DNA of 64,000 nt from Prunella strophiata (taxonomy: Eukaryota > Chordata > Aves > Passeriformes > Prunellidae), in NCBI GenBank assembly GCA_036583965.1, contig JAZBQD010000006.1, positions 490,496 through 554,495 on the forward strand. The letters run 5' to 3'. Below are positions 11,586-26,095 of this stretch, piece after piece (within the stretch, counting starts at the first letter, position 1; each line of letters starts with the position of its first letter). Under the pieces are notes generated by a model. The model saw only the letters and a list, made by a program, of their open reading frames with translations, was not told the origin of the DNA and ran no database searches. The translations under genes were made by a program, and so were the position numbers.

Positions 11586-12208
11586 GTGAGTGGGACCCCC
11601 CGAAACCAGGACCCCCCTGAACCGCAATTCCCGGGCACCTGGGACACCCCTGAACCCCCATTTTGGGTCGTGTGATCCCCCTCAGTCTGCTTCCCCAGCA
11701 TCGGGACGCCCCTGTACCCCCTCATCTGGCGCCGAGATCCCCATGAACCCCCTTTTCTGGTCACCGGGACCCCCCTGAACCGCAATTCCCGGGCACCGGG
11801 ACCCCCCTGAATTTCCATTTCCGGCCATCGGGAACCCCCTAAACCTCCATTCCCGGGCAACGGAACCCCTCTGAACCCCATTTTGGGTCCTGGGACCCCC
11901 CTCAATCCCCTTCCCCAGCACTGGGACCCCCCTGTACCTCCTCATTTGGCACCGGGACCCCCCTGCACCCCCATTCATGAGCACGCGGACCCCCTTGAGC
12001 GCCCATTTCCGGCCACCCCGACCCCCCTGTACCCCCTTGGCAGCACCGGGACCCCCCTGTACCCTCCTCATCCGGCACCAGGACCCCCGCTGAACCCCCA
12101 TTTCTGGTCAGCGGCGCCCCCGGAACCCGCCATTTCCGGCCACCGGGACCCCCTTGAACCCCGAATTCCAGGAAGGAAAGCTCCCCCTGCACCCCCATAT
12201 CCCCAGCA
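11586..12208. repeat. Minisatellite in MHC class I intron 1
   Basis: Degenerate tandem DNA of the pattern CCGGGACCCCCCTGAACC followed by a variable CATTTCCGG stretch, repeated more than ten times with a period near 45-50 bp. It starts right after the exon 1 donor and runs into the gap, which it probably caused. Confidence 0.8.
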
Positions 12209-12708
12209 NNNNNNNNNNNNNNNNNNNNNNNNNNNNNNNNNNNNNNNNNNNNNNNNNNNNNNNNNNNNNNNNNNNNNNNNNNNNNNNNNNNNNNNNNNNN
12301 NNNNNNNNNNNNNNNNNNNNNNNNNNNNNNNNNNNNNNNNNNNNNNNNNNNNNNNNNNNNNNNNNNNNNNNNNNNNNNNNNNNNNNNNNNNNNNNNNNNN
12401 NNNNNNNNNNNNNNNNNNNNNNNNNNNNNNNNNNNNNNNNNNNNNNNNNNNNNNNNNNNNNNNNNNNNNNNNNNNNNNNNNNNNNNNNNNNNNNNNNNNN
12501 NNNNNNNNNNNNNNNNNNNNNNNNNNNNNNNNNNNNNNNNNNNNNNNNNNNNNNNNNNNNNNNNNNNNNNNNNNNNNNNNNNNNNNNNNNNNNNNNNNNN
12601 NNNNNNNNNNNNNNNNNNNNNNNNNNNNNNNNNNNNNNNNNNNNNNNNNNNNNNNNNNNNNNNNNNNNNNNNNNNNNNNNNNNNNNNNNNNNNNNNNNNN
12701 NNNNNNNN
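12209..12708. other. Assembly gap, exactly 500 N
   Basis: The run is exactly 500 undetermined bases, a round number that suggests a placeholder rather than a measured length. It separates MHC class I intron 1 from an ERV in the opposite orientation, so adjacency across it is not proven. Confidence 0.95.
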
Positions 12709-13060
12709 GAGTTGCTTGTAGCACATAAGAGGAGAAACAGCATTCGTTTAACCCATGGTCTGCCAGGGAACCACAAAACCTTGTTTCATTCCCATCCTTT
12801 CCACGTTTAGACTGGTACATGAGCTGCTTTCTTACTTCTTCTTTCATCTGTGTCACCACTTTTCCGTTGTCATCTCTTTGCCAGCAGTAGTTTGAGTAAT
12901 TTAATTTTCCACAAACTCCTCGTTTTTCTGGTAACAGATAATCTGATCCCATCCCACGGTGAAATGCTGCGTTCCTCATGTCAGTGGATTGGTCAGCAGG
13001 AAGGTCAGGAGCTGGAGCTGTCTGGTTGGTTATTATTTTGAGAATATCTTGTAATCTAAT
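12709..13060 (-). pseudogene. env TM remnant (ERV copy 2)
   Basis: The minus-strand frame preserves the same ectodomain as 7978-8304 (FHRGMGSDYLLPE, then GVCGKLNYSNYC). Here the first Cys of the CC pair is replaced by Tyr. The anchor WVKRMLFLLLCAT is in another frame and runs into the gap edge. Confidence 0.68.
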
Positions 13061-13326
13061 GATGCCATTGAAATGCTAAATGGGTTCTGTGGCTCCTGAT
13101 ATTAATTAGTTTGGGTTCCCAGGGGCTGGTCCATGTTGTTGTAGGATTTGTTCTGGTGGCCCTTCAGCTTTTCCCTATTTTTGGCACTCCTTCAGGAGCC
13201 AGGGCTGCATCAATTGACTGCTTTTCTTTAATTTAAACATTGCATACTTGGATTTGCAACTGATTTCTCTAAATAACCAAAAACCACGAAACCCCCCCAC
13301 CAAAATCCAAAAATTAAATTGGTTTA

Positions 13327-13953
13327 TGTGAAAAACGCCAATCACTTGTTTTTTTTAAATTTTAAAAGTTTAATAGAAATAAGATGGTTATAAAAATAGT
13401 AATATAATTAGAGTAAATAAAATTTGTACAGTTTAGAATAGGACAATATGAGACAATAAAAACAAAGAGTTATGAACCAGTTCGGGTGCCCTCTTGTTCT
13501 AGTCAAGCCCTGAAAGCACACTTGTTAATAGAGGATTAACCCTCAAAAGCAATAGCCTGTTGCATATTTGTATATCTCATAGCATGGATGCATAAATTTC
13601 ATTCAAAACAAAGGATTTCATCTGGTTTTTGTCATCTTTTCCCCTTGATCCTGATGGGAATCTCTGTGGCTGAGCGAGGCAGGAAGAAGGTGGTCTCTTC
13701 TGATAAGAGTCAAATTCTTTCTTCTCTGAAAGATTTAGGTGTCCTGTGGCTGCTATCTTTGTGCAAATACCTCATTCCTCTTGTAAAAAAATATCTAACA
13801 TACATAGTTTTTATTTCAATTACAAAAACTACAATTTAACTATAACATTACATTTACCATACTTTTAAAATATCAATACAGCACTATGAATTGATATGAC
13901 ATAATACATACAGTATTTGCGAAAAGCCAATCATGTAATATGCATTTTTCACA
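13327..13953 (-). mobile_element. Solo LTR with GTTTA target duplication
   Basis: The 627-bp AT-rich element begins TGTGAAAAACGCC and ends GCATTTTTCACA, with short inverted termini. It is flanked by GTTTA on both sides (13322-13326, 13954-13958). It interrupts the env region of ERV copy 2; copy 3 lacks it. Orientation is inferred from a minus-strand TTTATTGT-type polyadenylation region and is uncertain. Confidence 0.85.
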
Positions 13954-15179
13954 GTTTAATGTGCCCTATTTAGCATAGACAGGCAGCACATGTTGGAGTG
14001 GGCAGAGGGGTGATTCCCCCCCACTTTTTAAAGTGAAGTTTTCACAGCATTTTCCATTTGTTGTTTCCCTTTGCAGCTTTAACCCATTTCTATTGCAGAG
14101 TCAGATATCCTCACCTTGGCCTCTGCCTTTAGCTGTGCAAATTCCATCTGTGCAAGCAGGCAGAGCTTGGGGTGAGGGGCAGAGGGGATCACCCAAATGC
14201 TCCCACTGGCAAGAGACCCAGGTACATTGTCCACACTTTGCCCCAGCAGTGTTAATTTGCATTTCTGAAGCTTCTGTCCAGGCTGTTGGAGTGAAGCTTC
14301 TCTTCCAGAGTAGCCATGACTCACAGGTACCCACCCTTCCTCCTCGGTACATTTTTTTGTGCTTTTTTTTTTTTTCCTTTAATCATGTTCTCTTAAATGT
14401 TTAGGAGTCTAAGAGTCACCTTTAAGGCTCTTCTGGTTTTTCAGAATGCATCCTAAAGGTGAACATTGAAAAAGTCCAGAACAAAATATTTCCATCACTA
14501 GGAGTACACACACATACACAAAGAAGCCCCAAAGGAATAAACATTTTTGCTACTTCTCCTAGGAATAAAATTTGATTCTCACACCTCTGTCCCAAACCAA
14601 ACTGACTATATAAAAGTAGGAATAGTAAGGAAAAACATTTTGACAGTGCAGTCTTGTCACGAAAGCTGGAAGAAGAACAAGAAGTCTCCAACAACATAAA
14701 ATCAAGGCTTTACATTATTCTGGCAAGGGTGTTCTTTTGGCCAGGATGTGCAAGGAAATAATTTCGTTCACACACAGCTGGGCTGTGCAGAGAAAATCAT
14801 TGCATGACACGTGAGTTTTACTAGATTTTTCCAAAACTTTGTACAGTCTGAACCAATCTAAATCCATTGGTTTAATATTCATTGCTTCCAAGTTGTGTAG
14901 TTTTTAGTATTTGGTTTCCTATTGCACCTGGATTTCTTCCCCTCTGATATTAATTAGGTCCAGACTCCTGGATTTCCTTCTCAGCCTTTTCCCGGCCAGG
15001 TGACTCCAACTCTGCCGGGGGCAGTGTCTGGGGTAGCTGTTGGTTGCTGTTTACTGCTGGGCATTGATGTTTTGTTGCTGGTCGTTATCTTTGTGGGCAT
15101 CTTTTGGGCTGTTCCCAGTCAGTTGAGATGTTAAACTCATCTCTGTTGAGTGGTAAAACATCCCTTAAAAGAAACCTTT

Positions 15180-16178
15180 AAAATTTCTTTCCCCAAGGCA
15201 AAGGCAAATCAAGCCTGAGTAGAGAAATAAGATTTAAAAGGAATAAACTTGGTGTATTTTCCTGCAATCCAATCGCAGGCAGCGCAGTGTGTGAGTGTAA
15301 CTGAGAGCCAGAGTGGAATTCTCCCATTGTCTTCCCCAGCAGCTGTGGCGAGTGCAGGCCCAGAAAGCACTGAAGCTGCAGCAGTGGCAGCAAGGATTGG
15401 CCCCAGTGGCTGGAGATGCCAAAGGAGGGTGGCCAGGCAGAGGATTTCAGCAGAGGATCTGTGGGCAGGCCCAGGGGCTTGCCCCACTCTGGAGCCCTGG
15501 CTGCTGCTGCTGCGTTGCCTTGAGTGCAGGCTCAGTGGCAGCCTCCCACCCTCCTGCTGCAGGCGGGAAGTGCAAATCTGCGGGGCTTCAGAGCCCTGGA
15601 GCCGAGGCTGAGGAGTCCCCCCGTGTTCAGCTGTGCTGGGGCTGTTTCTGGGCTCAGGGACACTTGGCATGGGCCAGGCCACTGGGCCACCAGTGCTGCT
15701 TCTTTGCACTGCTTAGGCAGGAGCCAATGTCCTGGCTGGATGCTGGGAACAGCAAAGTCCCAAGTCAGGCTCTGTGCCAGTCCGGCTTCCTGTGGGAGAG
15801 ATTTCACAAGAGACAGGATTCTGGCCACAGACTGCTTCAAATGCACATCCCTTATCTCCACCCTGCACTAGGTAAAGACTTGCCAGGGTAAGGAATTCCA
15901 GACATGAATTGCAAGGGAGATAATTGAATATGTGCCCTGGGTCTGGCTCTTCTTCTTGCCAAAGCCAATGGCAAAAGTTGTAGCCATGGCATCTTGGTTT
16001 CTATCACCAGCTTCCAAAGGTGTTTCTTTATTTCACCATTCATTCTTTCTGCCCTGCCTGAGCTCTGGGGGCTCAGCCAGGGGTTATGGAGGTCCCATTG
16101 TATTCCTGAAGCTGCTGTAACCCCCTGGAGGATCTTTCCTGTAAAATGATTTCCCCTGTCTGAGTCTATTCCTTCCAC
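15180..16178 (-). pseudogene. Integrase and post-integrase segment (ERV copy 2)
   Basis: On minus, 16178-15852 reads as an integrase core fragment: DRGNHFTGKI (second Asp), GIQWDLHNPW, PQSSGRAERMNGE (Glu), then LLPLALARRRARPR. This is the longest open integrase piece among the copies. It continues into the GC-rich segment also found at 5690-6400. The N-terminal zinc domain and first Asp are absent. Confidence 0.74.
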
Positions 16179-16513
16179 AATCCCTTCTCTTGGAATTCTT
16201 TTAGAAATACCTTAATAAGTGATCCAGTGATTGCTGAAGCAGTTGGAAATGCGTTTTCCCCCCTGTTAGGTGACATGGTGTCACCAGAAGGTATTGAAGC
16301 CTTCCTGCTCAGGGCATTTCAGTGCCAGGCTCTTACAAGCACACACAGCTCCGTGGGTTGAGCTGAGCATGGGGCGGTAACCTGCGCTTTGTCTGATTCC
16401 CCTTCCTTCCCTCCCCTGGAACAGGGTGTTGCTTTGAGACACCACTTCCCTGGTTGATTCAGAGTAATTTGGTGAGACTCCATATGTAGTTTTCCCTTTT
16501 TCCCTGGGGCTGC

Positions 16514-17160
16514 TCACACTTCTGGGTTTACTTCTGCATAGGCCTTGCCAGACATTTGACACAGTGGTGCAACAGAACTAGCCTCTGTATCACCTTTTAT
16601 AATATTAATTTGCATTCCCAATTTAGCCATGGAATTGCTTCCCAGTAAATTATAATCACAACTAGGAGCAAATGAAAATTCATGCATTTCAAACCCTTCC
16701 CCATATCTGCTAAGTGGCTGAATAAAACCACTCACCTTTCCCACTTCTCCCCTGAATAATCCAAGGCATTTTTGGCAGTGTGGTGGGTCCCTGGTGTGAT
16801 GGGAGCTCTGACACCCCTGCCAATCCATGTCCATCAAGGGGTGGACTTGCTCCTCCTGAGGAGGAGTCTTGCTTGCAGTGTCCTTGTGCCCTGCAGCTGG
16901 AACCCTGATTCCTTGCCAGGGGCTGTTTGGGTGGGCTCTCCCCTGCTGAGGAGGGCAATGCCTCTGCCAGGTCCTTGTGGCTGAGCCTGTCCCCTGGGTG
17001 CTGGGACCCCCTTGGGGGTTGATCCCTCAGGGGCTGTAGGAACTCTGCCATGGCCTTTGTCTTCAGCTTGGCCTTCTGCTCATCCCTTGGTGCATTCACC
17101 TGCTGTGCCTTTGTGCCCAACTGCTCCAGGGCCGCCTTCTGCCACTCCTCCAGCTGCCCT
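16514..17160 (-). pseudogene. gag nucleocapsid / protease remnant (ERV copy 2)
   Basis: The minus strand shows the nucleocapsid stretch SSCRAQGHCKQ, then the C-terminal part of the protease ending LLGSNSMAKLG. The DTGA active-site segment seen in copies 1 and 4 is deleted here. A frame of 136 codons runs from nucleocapsid towards the protease. Confidence 0.65.
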
Positions 17161-17177
17161 CAGTGCCTGTGGGTGCT

Positions 17178-18727
17178 TGTCTTGGTTTACAAGACAGGGT
17201 TCTACTAGGGAAGGCAAAAAAAGTTTCTCTTGGAATGGACAAAGCATACCCTCTCCCTTTGAATTTTTAGAATAGTGAAATCAAGGGGCTCTCAGGCAAA
17301 GATATGGGAATAGGAATAACAGTTCTTCACTAGTGTGTATAATAAAGCCAACAAACATCAACAGCTGCGGCACTGACAACAAACAAAACCCGAACCCAGT
17401 CCCTGCCTTTCGGCTGCGGTGCTTTCCCCTTAGGTGCAGTTCCGGGCACGGCCGGCAGGGGCGCTGCAGGCTCCGGGGGCAGGTGCAGTGATCCCCCCGT
17501 GGCTGCAGGGGGCGCTGCGGGGCGGGCTGGGGGAGGACGCGGTAATGGCAGCTTTGTCCGAAGATGGGAAGGGATGGAAGAGAGGCTTCCCTTCACAAAC
17601 CCCGGGGGCAGCCGGCTCTGGTGCCCCCAGCAGGACTCTCGGAAAGCTGGCAGGGTGTCTCAGCAGGCAGAGGGTGAGGGGCTGCCAGCAGGCCAGGGAG
17701 AGCTGAGCTCAGGATCCCGGGCACCCGAGAAGACAGGGATAGGTTTCTTGTTTAGTGGGGTAGGTGTTTCTAAGTTCCCAGCTCAGTGGCTGTTCTCATG
17801 AGAAGATGCTTACCCCACAGCAGAAGAAGCAGCTCCACTCCGGGCTCCGGCAGGAGTGCTGGAAACTCCCTTACCTAAGAGCAGCGGCTTTGATTGTCCT
17901 CCAAAAACCTGAGAGAGGGCCAGCAACTGCACCCAGCCCCTTACCCCAGAATCCTCCAGCATGTCTGCCCCCCTCCCTCCCCACCCAGAGAAAACTCAAA
18001 AAAACCCTGAGTTCCCCCTTTGTCCCAAGCAGCCAGCAATCAGCTCTCAGCAGCAGCTCAATGGGAAGGAATTGCCCAGGCATAAACCCCCAACAGTGCT
18101 CATCCTGAGTTACTAAAATATGAATATAGATCTAATATCTATATTCAACTATGACGGACAAAGACTCTAACAATTTAATGTTAGAAAGTGTATGTTTATT
18201 GCAACGCTGGGTAGTACGTGGGATCTTCCAACCCGCACTACGAGTTGTATCGATCATTACAAAGCCTTTTATTTACAAAAGTGTTGAATATACAAAATAC
18301 AAATGCATATTCATACCCCTGTCACTACCTCTGCCCCGCTTCCCATGCAAATTGGAAGAAAGGCTATTAAGCATGCATAGTTTGTTCCCTGAAATGGGTC
18401 GGGGGTCCCTTTTGGAGAGGGGTCTCTAAAAATGAGCAAGTCAAAAGAGTCTTCCTCGCTCTGACCTTTCTACCTTTTCGCTTACGTGACAAAACTAAAC
18501 CCCCCTGCATGACAAAACTAAATCCCCTCTGATTCCTTATGTTCAATGGGTGAGGAAGTCTGTTCTCCGTGATATTGACAAGTAGTGAAAAATGGTGTCC
18601 AGGTAGCTTATCTAAGCCTGGCTTCTGCTGCCTTTAAACAAAAGCTTATTTTCCTATTTTAGCTAACTCAGCAACCATTGTCTTAGAATCTTCAATTCTT
18701 TGAAACCAATGTCTCAATCCCCTGACA
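17178..18727 (-). mobile_element. Two adjacent LTRs inserted in ERV copy 2
   Basis: The ERV sequence is interrupted after GGGTGCT and resumes near CTGACAGCC, compared with copy 3. The left part (about 17178-18110, starting TGTCTTGGTTTACAAGACAGG) resembles ERV-L-type LTRs of birds on minus and contains a GC-rich core. The right part (about 18120-18727) has a minus-strand AATAAA within the region 18190-18215. The inner boundary and target duplications are not clear. Confidence 0.55.
18121..18147. repeat. Perfect AT-rich hairpin
   Basis: Arms TGAATATAGAT and ATCTATATTCA are perfect reverse complements separated by five bases. The hairpin sits at the junction of the two inserted LTRs. Confidence 0.85.
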
Positions 18728-18829
18728 GCCACTCAGCTTTCTGCAAAATTATTCCTTTCTCCAATGACCGAAACCTTAAAAGAAAATCCTGATCCTTCCA
18801 TGTGCCATCTGCCTTTCCCAGATGTTCCT

Positions 18830-19170
18830 TTGTTCTCCTTGTGCTCAGCCTCCCCTCCCCACCCCGTGTCCCAGAGCCGTTCCCTGTCCTGCCGCAGTGT
18901 CCAAACGCGGCCCCCCCGGCGGGCAGGGCCGGCAGCTCCACGGGGCCGGGCAGCGGCCGGGGCGTCCCGCAGCCTCCTGGGGGCCGGGGGCCACTGCCGG
19001 CCCTGCCCGGGGCTGGTGGGGTCAGGCAGCGCCCGGCGCTGAGCCCCGGCTGCCCCACAGCCCCGGCCCGGCCCCGCAGCTCCCCACAGGCCCCCAGCCC
19101 GAGCTCCGGGTCCCGCACCTCTGTGCCCGGTGCTGCTGCTGCCCAGCACAGAGAAACCCCCTGAAATCCT
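18830..19170 (-). other. GC-rich block inside ERV copy 2
   Basis: Reverse-complement counterpart of 3780-4120, with near-complete identity by eye. See that entry for interpretation. Confidence 0.5.
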
Positions 19171-19856
19171 CACCTCCTTCTTTTCCTCTCCTGGAAACAG
19201 GGGATACAAAAGATCTGGATCAACTGGCAAATGGTGAGGCTAAGGCGGTACCAAAAACCGTATGTTTAAGTCCTCAGTGTTTTTCTCTTCCTCCTCTTTT
19301 GCATCATCCTTTTCCATTGATTCCTCCTGCTGCTTCTTGCCTTAACCATATTGCTGCACACTCCCCTTCAGCCAATCCCTTCCCAGCACACCCAACACCA
19401 TCCATCCCCTGTTGTCCAAATCCCTTCTCCACTTCCTTTATTGCCCCCTGGGTGTCCATGTCCTTAATTACCTCTGGGAGAATGTGTAAACTACTGCAAC
19501 ATTCTCCCAGTATGCAAGGAACCCTTCAGAGGAATTTTGGGATCGTCATCCCTTTGGCACAGGACCCCTTCCTGGCTTTCCCTTTTCTACCCTCCATGGG
19601 TGTCCTTCCATGTTCACTCCCTGAAGATCCCACTGCACTCACTGATGAGATTTTCAGTGCTCTCTCCCTGCTGACTCTTCACAGCCCCCCCTGATCTGTC
19701 ACTCGTCTGTCTCCTGGTCACTCTCGGGTCCCCAATCAATGCCCGGTGCCGCCGCCACCCAAGGGAGCCGATCACCCAAACTGGGTGAGGCACCTTCAGC
19801 TTCCCTCACTGCCCACTGCCCCGGATGGTGGAAGGAATTCTGGACAAGTCCCAGGG

Positions 19857-20342
19857 TGTGTGAAAAAATTGCCATCACCAGAGGTTTCTGTCCACCAAGC
19901 AGACAGAGGAGTCCAGTAAAAGTAATTTCATTCCTAAAAACCCAGAGAGGCCATGGGACATTTCCCATGGAGTCTCTCCAATTGATGGAGGACACAGCCT
20001 CCTGTTCATCCTAATTTTCCCATCTGCATCTCCCTCTCCCTTTCCCCATTGGCTGAAGTACTTGACAGGTACAGACATCCCAGTCCACCTACTACATACC
20101 CCCTTAATATGCTCCCCACTTTTTTGCAGCAAATAATATTCATATCTGTGTTAAGTCTTTGTTCATCTTCTCGAAGTTCATTAATTGATCAGGTCCTTGG
20201 CTGAGAAGCCGTCTGTGTCATCAATTAATAACATTTTCTGAAACTGATGGCTTCTCCTCTCACTTCCATATGTACAATTCCCTGGCCCTATCTACAATCA
20301 GATTCACATCTACAATCAGATCAGCATATGTTTGTAAAGACA
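19857..20342 (-). repeat. 5' LTR of ERV copy 2
   Basis: On minus it starts TGTCTTTACAAAC at 20342 and ends CACACA at 19857, next to the ZNF-2 promoter. It contains a short internal duplication around the CAGATTCACATCTACAAT stretch near 20300. Confidence 0.78.
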
Positions 20343-20439
20343 CTTTCCTCTTGTTCCTTTCATGGGGGTCCCCCGTTTGTGGGACATCCCCCCTGGAGCA
20401 GGGTGTCCCCCCTTGCTGCAGCCCCAGCCCTTAGGCAGC

Positions 20440-23521
<3,082 letters not shown>

Positions 23522-24160
23522 GTGCCCCAAGTTCGGGAAGAGCTTCATGCGCTGTTCCATCTCCATCCCCCATGGGAGGATCTGTGTTGGATGATTCCCA
23601 GTGACCCCTGTTGGGCAGTGCCCTGGTCATCCATGGTCCTGGTGATCCATGGTCCTTGTGATCCATGTTGGGAAGACATCTTGCTGTGGGTGTTCCACAT
23701 GTTCCTTGCTCCCTCTGGGCACCTGGGTGAATGCAAGGGCAGGAACATGCATTGGGATGCAGACCAACAATGGAAATTCCTTGGGGAGAGAGAGTGGATT
23801 TGTTGACTTCAACCCCAGAAAATCTTTTGTGTTCAATTCTCTCTTCTGGTGGCATCAAGGAATACTGAATGGTCTTGGAGGTCTTTTCCAACTTTGGGGA
23901 TTCCATGATTTTGATTTCCTGTGGCCCAAAGGCATCTACCGCAGGCAGATGGAGAAAAACAGGGGAAAAGACCAAGGTTTTGGATACAGTGGGGTGGAAA
24001 CCCCTCTAAAAAAGGTTCTTCCCTCCCTTACTCAAGCAGGTGGATCCTCAGCCAGCATAGAGATGGAAATCCTTTTCTGTTGGCCTTGATTTTCTTTTAA
24101 TTTCTCTTCATCCCTTTAAAATATCCAACACAGGGGTAAAAATAAAGACATTGAACTAAG
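23522..24160 (+). other. ZNF-2 3' untranslated region
   Basis: Non-coding tail homologous to 36641-37260 downstream of ZNF-3. The polyadenylation signal AATAAA is at 24141-24146. No gene is present on either strand. Confidence 0.65.
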
Positions 24161-24797
24161 ACATGGGTGTGGTCATGGTAGGACACAGACATGGTGGGAC
24201 ACAGACATGGAGAGTGACATGGGCACGCGTGAACATGGAAGGGGATGTGACCATTCATGGAGATATGGGGGGATGTGGGCATAGATGGAGATGTGGGGGA
24301 CAATGACAGGGATGGAAACATGGTGGGGAGACAGCCATGGGTGAGGACATGGTGGGATATGGCCAGTGACAAGTGGGAACATGGCCATGGCCTGTGCCAT
24401 GGTGGGAACTTGCAGGGGATGTGGGGGATGCTGGGTTTGAGGGAGTTAAGGGTTCCTGTGAGGGACTTGGGGCTTGCTGAGGCCTTTGGGGACCCCAGGC
24501 CGAGCGGCTCCGGCTGCGCTGGGAGACCCTGGCAGAGGTTCTGGGGCAGCTGCTCAAGGACCCCTGACCTGGAACCCCAGCCAGGCATTGGGCTCCTGGA
24601 AGGGAATGAACGTCCTTGTCCCCAGGAGAGAAATTCCAGCACCCCCAGGGTGTCAGGGGCAGCTGAGGGGCCACAACAGGGAGGGCAAAGGCAGACAGAG
24701 CTTTCCTGGTCCAAAACTGCACCCCAAAAATCCCAGAACTCAGGGATTCCTCCCAGGAAAAAGCTGCCAGGAGGGGGCTGAATTGAGGGAAAGGGGG
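24161..24797. repeat. GACATGG-rich degenerate repeat and ZNF 3' flank
   Basis: 24165-24430 is a diverged satellite of GGGACATGG/ACACAGACATGG units. 24430-24797 is unique-looking flank, also found at 37500-37870, with no recognisable gene. Confidence 0.6.
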
Positions 24798-25101
24798 TGT
24801 TGCCTTGATTTTTTACATTTCTCTAAAGCCTTCTGATGTTTACATTCTTGTGCAGAACTTTCTCACACACTTTCTGTAAATAACTTATTGTTTTGCATTC
24901 CTCTATGGAGGAAGAGCAACTTGATGGACTGTTGAGTTGTCCAGTGGCATTGAGGAGGTGGCACTGTCACCCTCCAATGACACTGGGATTTCAGAAAACT
25001 ATAAATGGAGTCAAATTTCAATAAACGCTCTCTTTTTTTGCTCTCTCGCACCTTGCAAAGAGCTGCTGTCCTCGTTGTGTCGTTTGTGCTCCACAGTGAC
25101 A
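24798..25101 (+). mobile_element. Solo LTR, 304 bp
   Basis: Begins TGTTGCCTTG and ends CACAGTGACA, flanked by AGGGGG on each side (24792-24797, 25102-25107). ZNF-3's 3' flank near 37880 shows the same site empty. ATAAATGG and TTCAATAAACG lie near 25002 and 25018, marking the promoter/polyadenylation part. A second member of the family is at 38714-39014. Confidence 0.85.
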
Positions 25102-26095
25102 AGGGGGGATGGGATCCCCAGACTGAGCAGGAGGAGCCTGGAACCCCCAAAACCAAGCACAGGGATGGGGTTGGGGAAATGATGGGGAAGGGGCAGGAGA
25201 ATGGGAGAAAGGAGGGGTCTTGGACTCCCAAAGAGAGTGAGAGAGGCATGGGACCCCCAAATTGAGTTGGAGATCTGGATGTGGGGAATGATGGGAGAGG
25301 GGAGGGAAAGTTGGGGATGGGACAGAAAAAGGGCAATGTGTTGGGAATCCCTTTTTGTCCCCACCACTTGATCCCTGGAGCGATTCTCAGGGGCTCCCGG
25401 GGACCATGGTGGGGTTCTGCACAAAGCCCCCTGCCCATCCCAATGGGGCTCATGGGGGGTTCCCCCCACCCAACAGCCAGTCCTGTGGTGGCTGTGGGGC
25501 AAAGGATGGTGGGAAAGGGGTGTCTGGGGTGGGCAGGGAGGAGGAGCAAGATGAAGAAGAGGGAGAGGGGACCAGGAGGAGGAAAAGGAGGAGCAGGAAC
25601 AGGTCCAGGAAGAGGAGGAACAGCAGGAGAACCACGCAGTCCCACCACCCACCCACTGAGTCCACAGCTCCCCCTAGTCCCGGCAGCATCGATCCCCCCA
25701 CATCCTGCAGGTGAGCAGGGAGGGGGAGCTCACCCCACATTTCTCAGGGAATGTCTAGGAGGGCTTTTTGTGAGGGAGGGGATGTTTGGATCTCACAGGT
25801 CCTGAAAGCCAAGCTGCAAATGCCCCTTGACAGGATCTTGAAGGATCCACATGGTGATGACATGGTATAGGTGGGGGGGTGACATCAGTTTTGAGGCTCA
25901 CTGGGAGTGGGGAGAGTTGCAAATGGCAATCCTAGAGCTGGGGGTCCCCCGACAGCCTAGAGGGGTGGTGGAGGCTGGAGATGAGCAGGATCTGGGCCCA
26001 TCCGATTGTGAATGGGGTGGTGATTTCTGGAGCTGGGCTTGGGCAGTGGGACCATCAAACCAAGGTGCTAACACATTGATTTTCCCCCAAGCAAG
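25102..26095 (+). other. ZNF 3' flank with a relic upstream exon
   Basis: Purine-rich DNA homologous to 50665-51510. At about 25540-25710 a purine-rich exon-like block (AGGAGGAAAAGGAGGAGCAG) ends at a donor CTGCAG/GTGAGC. This resembles first exons of avian ZNF genes and would belong to the remnant at 26096-26760. The rest holds no gene I can support. Confidence 0.45.

Larger units (their letters stand above)
12709..20342 (-). mobile_element. Gammaretrovirus-like ERV, copy 2 (minus), with inserted LTRs
   Basis: Same family as copy 1 in reverse. Its 5' LTR (19857-20342) abuts the ZNF-2 promoter. Moving leftwards come the leader, the GC-rich block (18830-19170), nucleocapsid/protease (16560-17130), integrase (15852-16178), the post-integrase segment (15180-15890) and env TM (12709-13060); the 3' LTR would fall in the gap. 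Separate LTRs are inserted at 13327-13953 and in 17178-18727. Frames are broken throughout. Confidence 0.78.

Noticed and set aside
9270..11905. Several 100-330-residue Pro/Arg/Gly-rich frames
   Set aside because: They follow from CpG-island and minisatellite composition and occur on both strands; none shows a domain apart from the short MHC leader.
11883..12979. Frames running through the N gap
   Set aside because: They join unrelated sequences through 500 undetermined bases.
24161..24430. Apparent protein-coding frames with repeated Met/His/Gly residues
   Set aside because: They derive from the GACATGG-type satellite and are not conserved in frame between the two copies.
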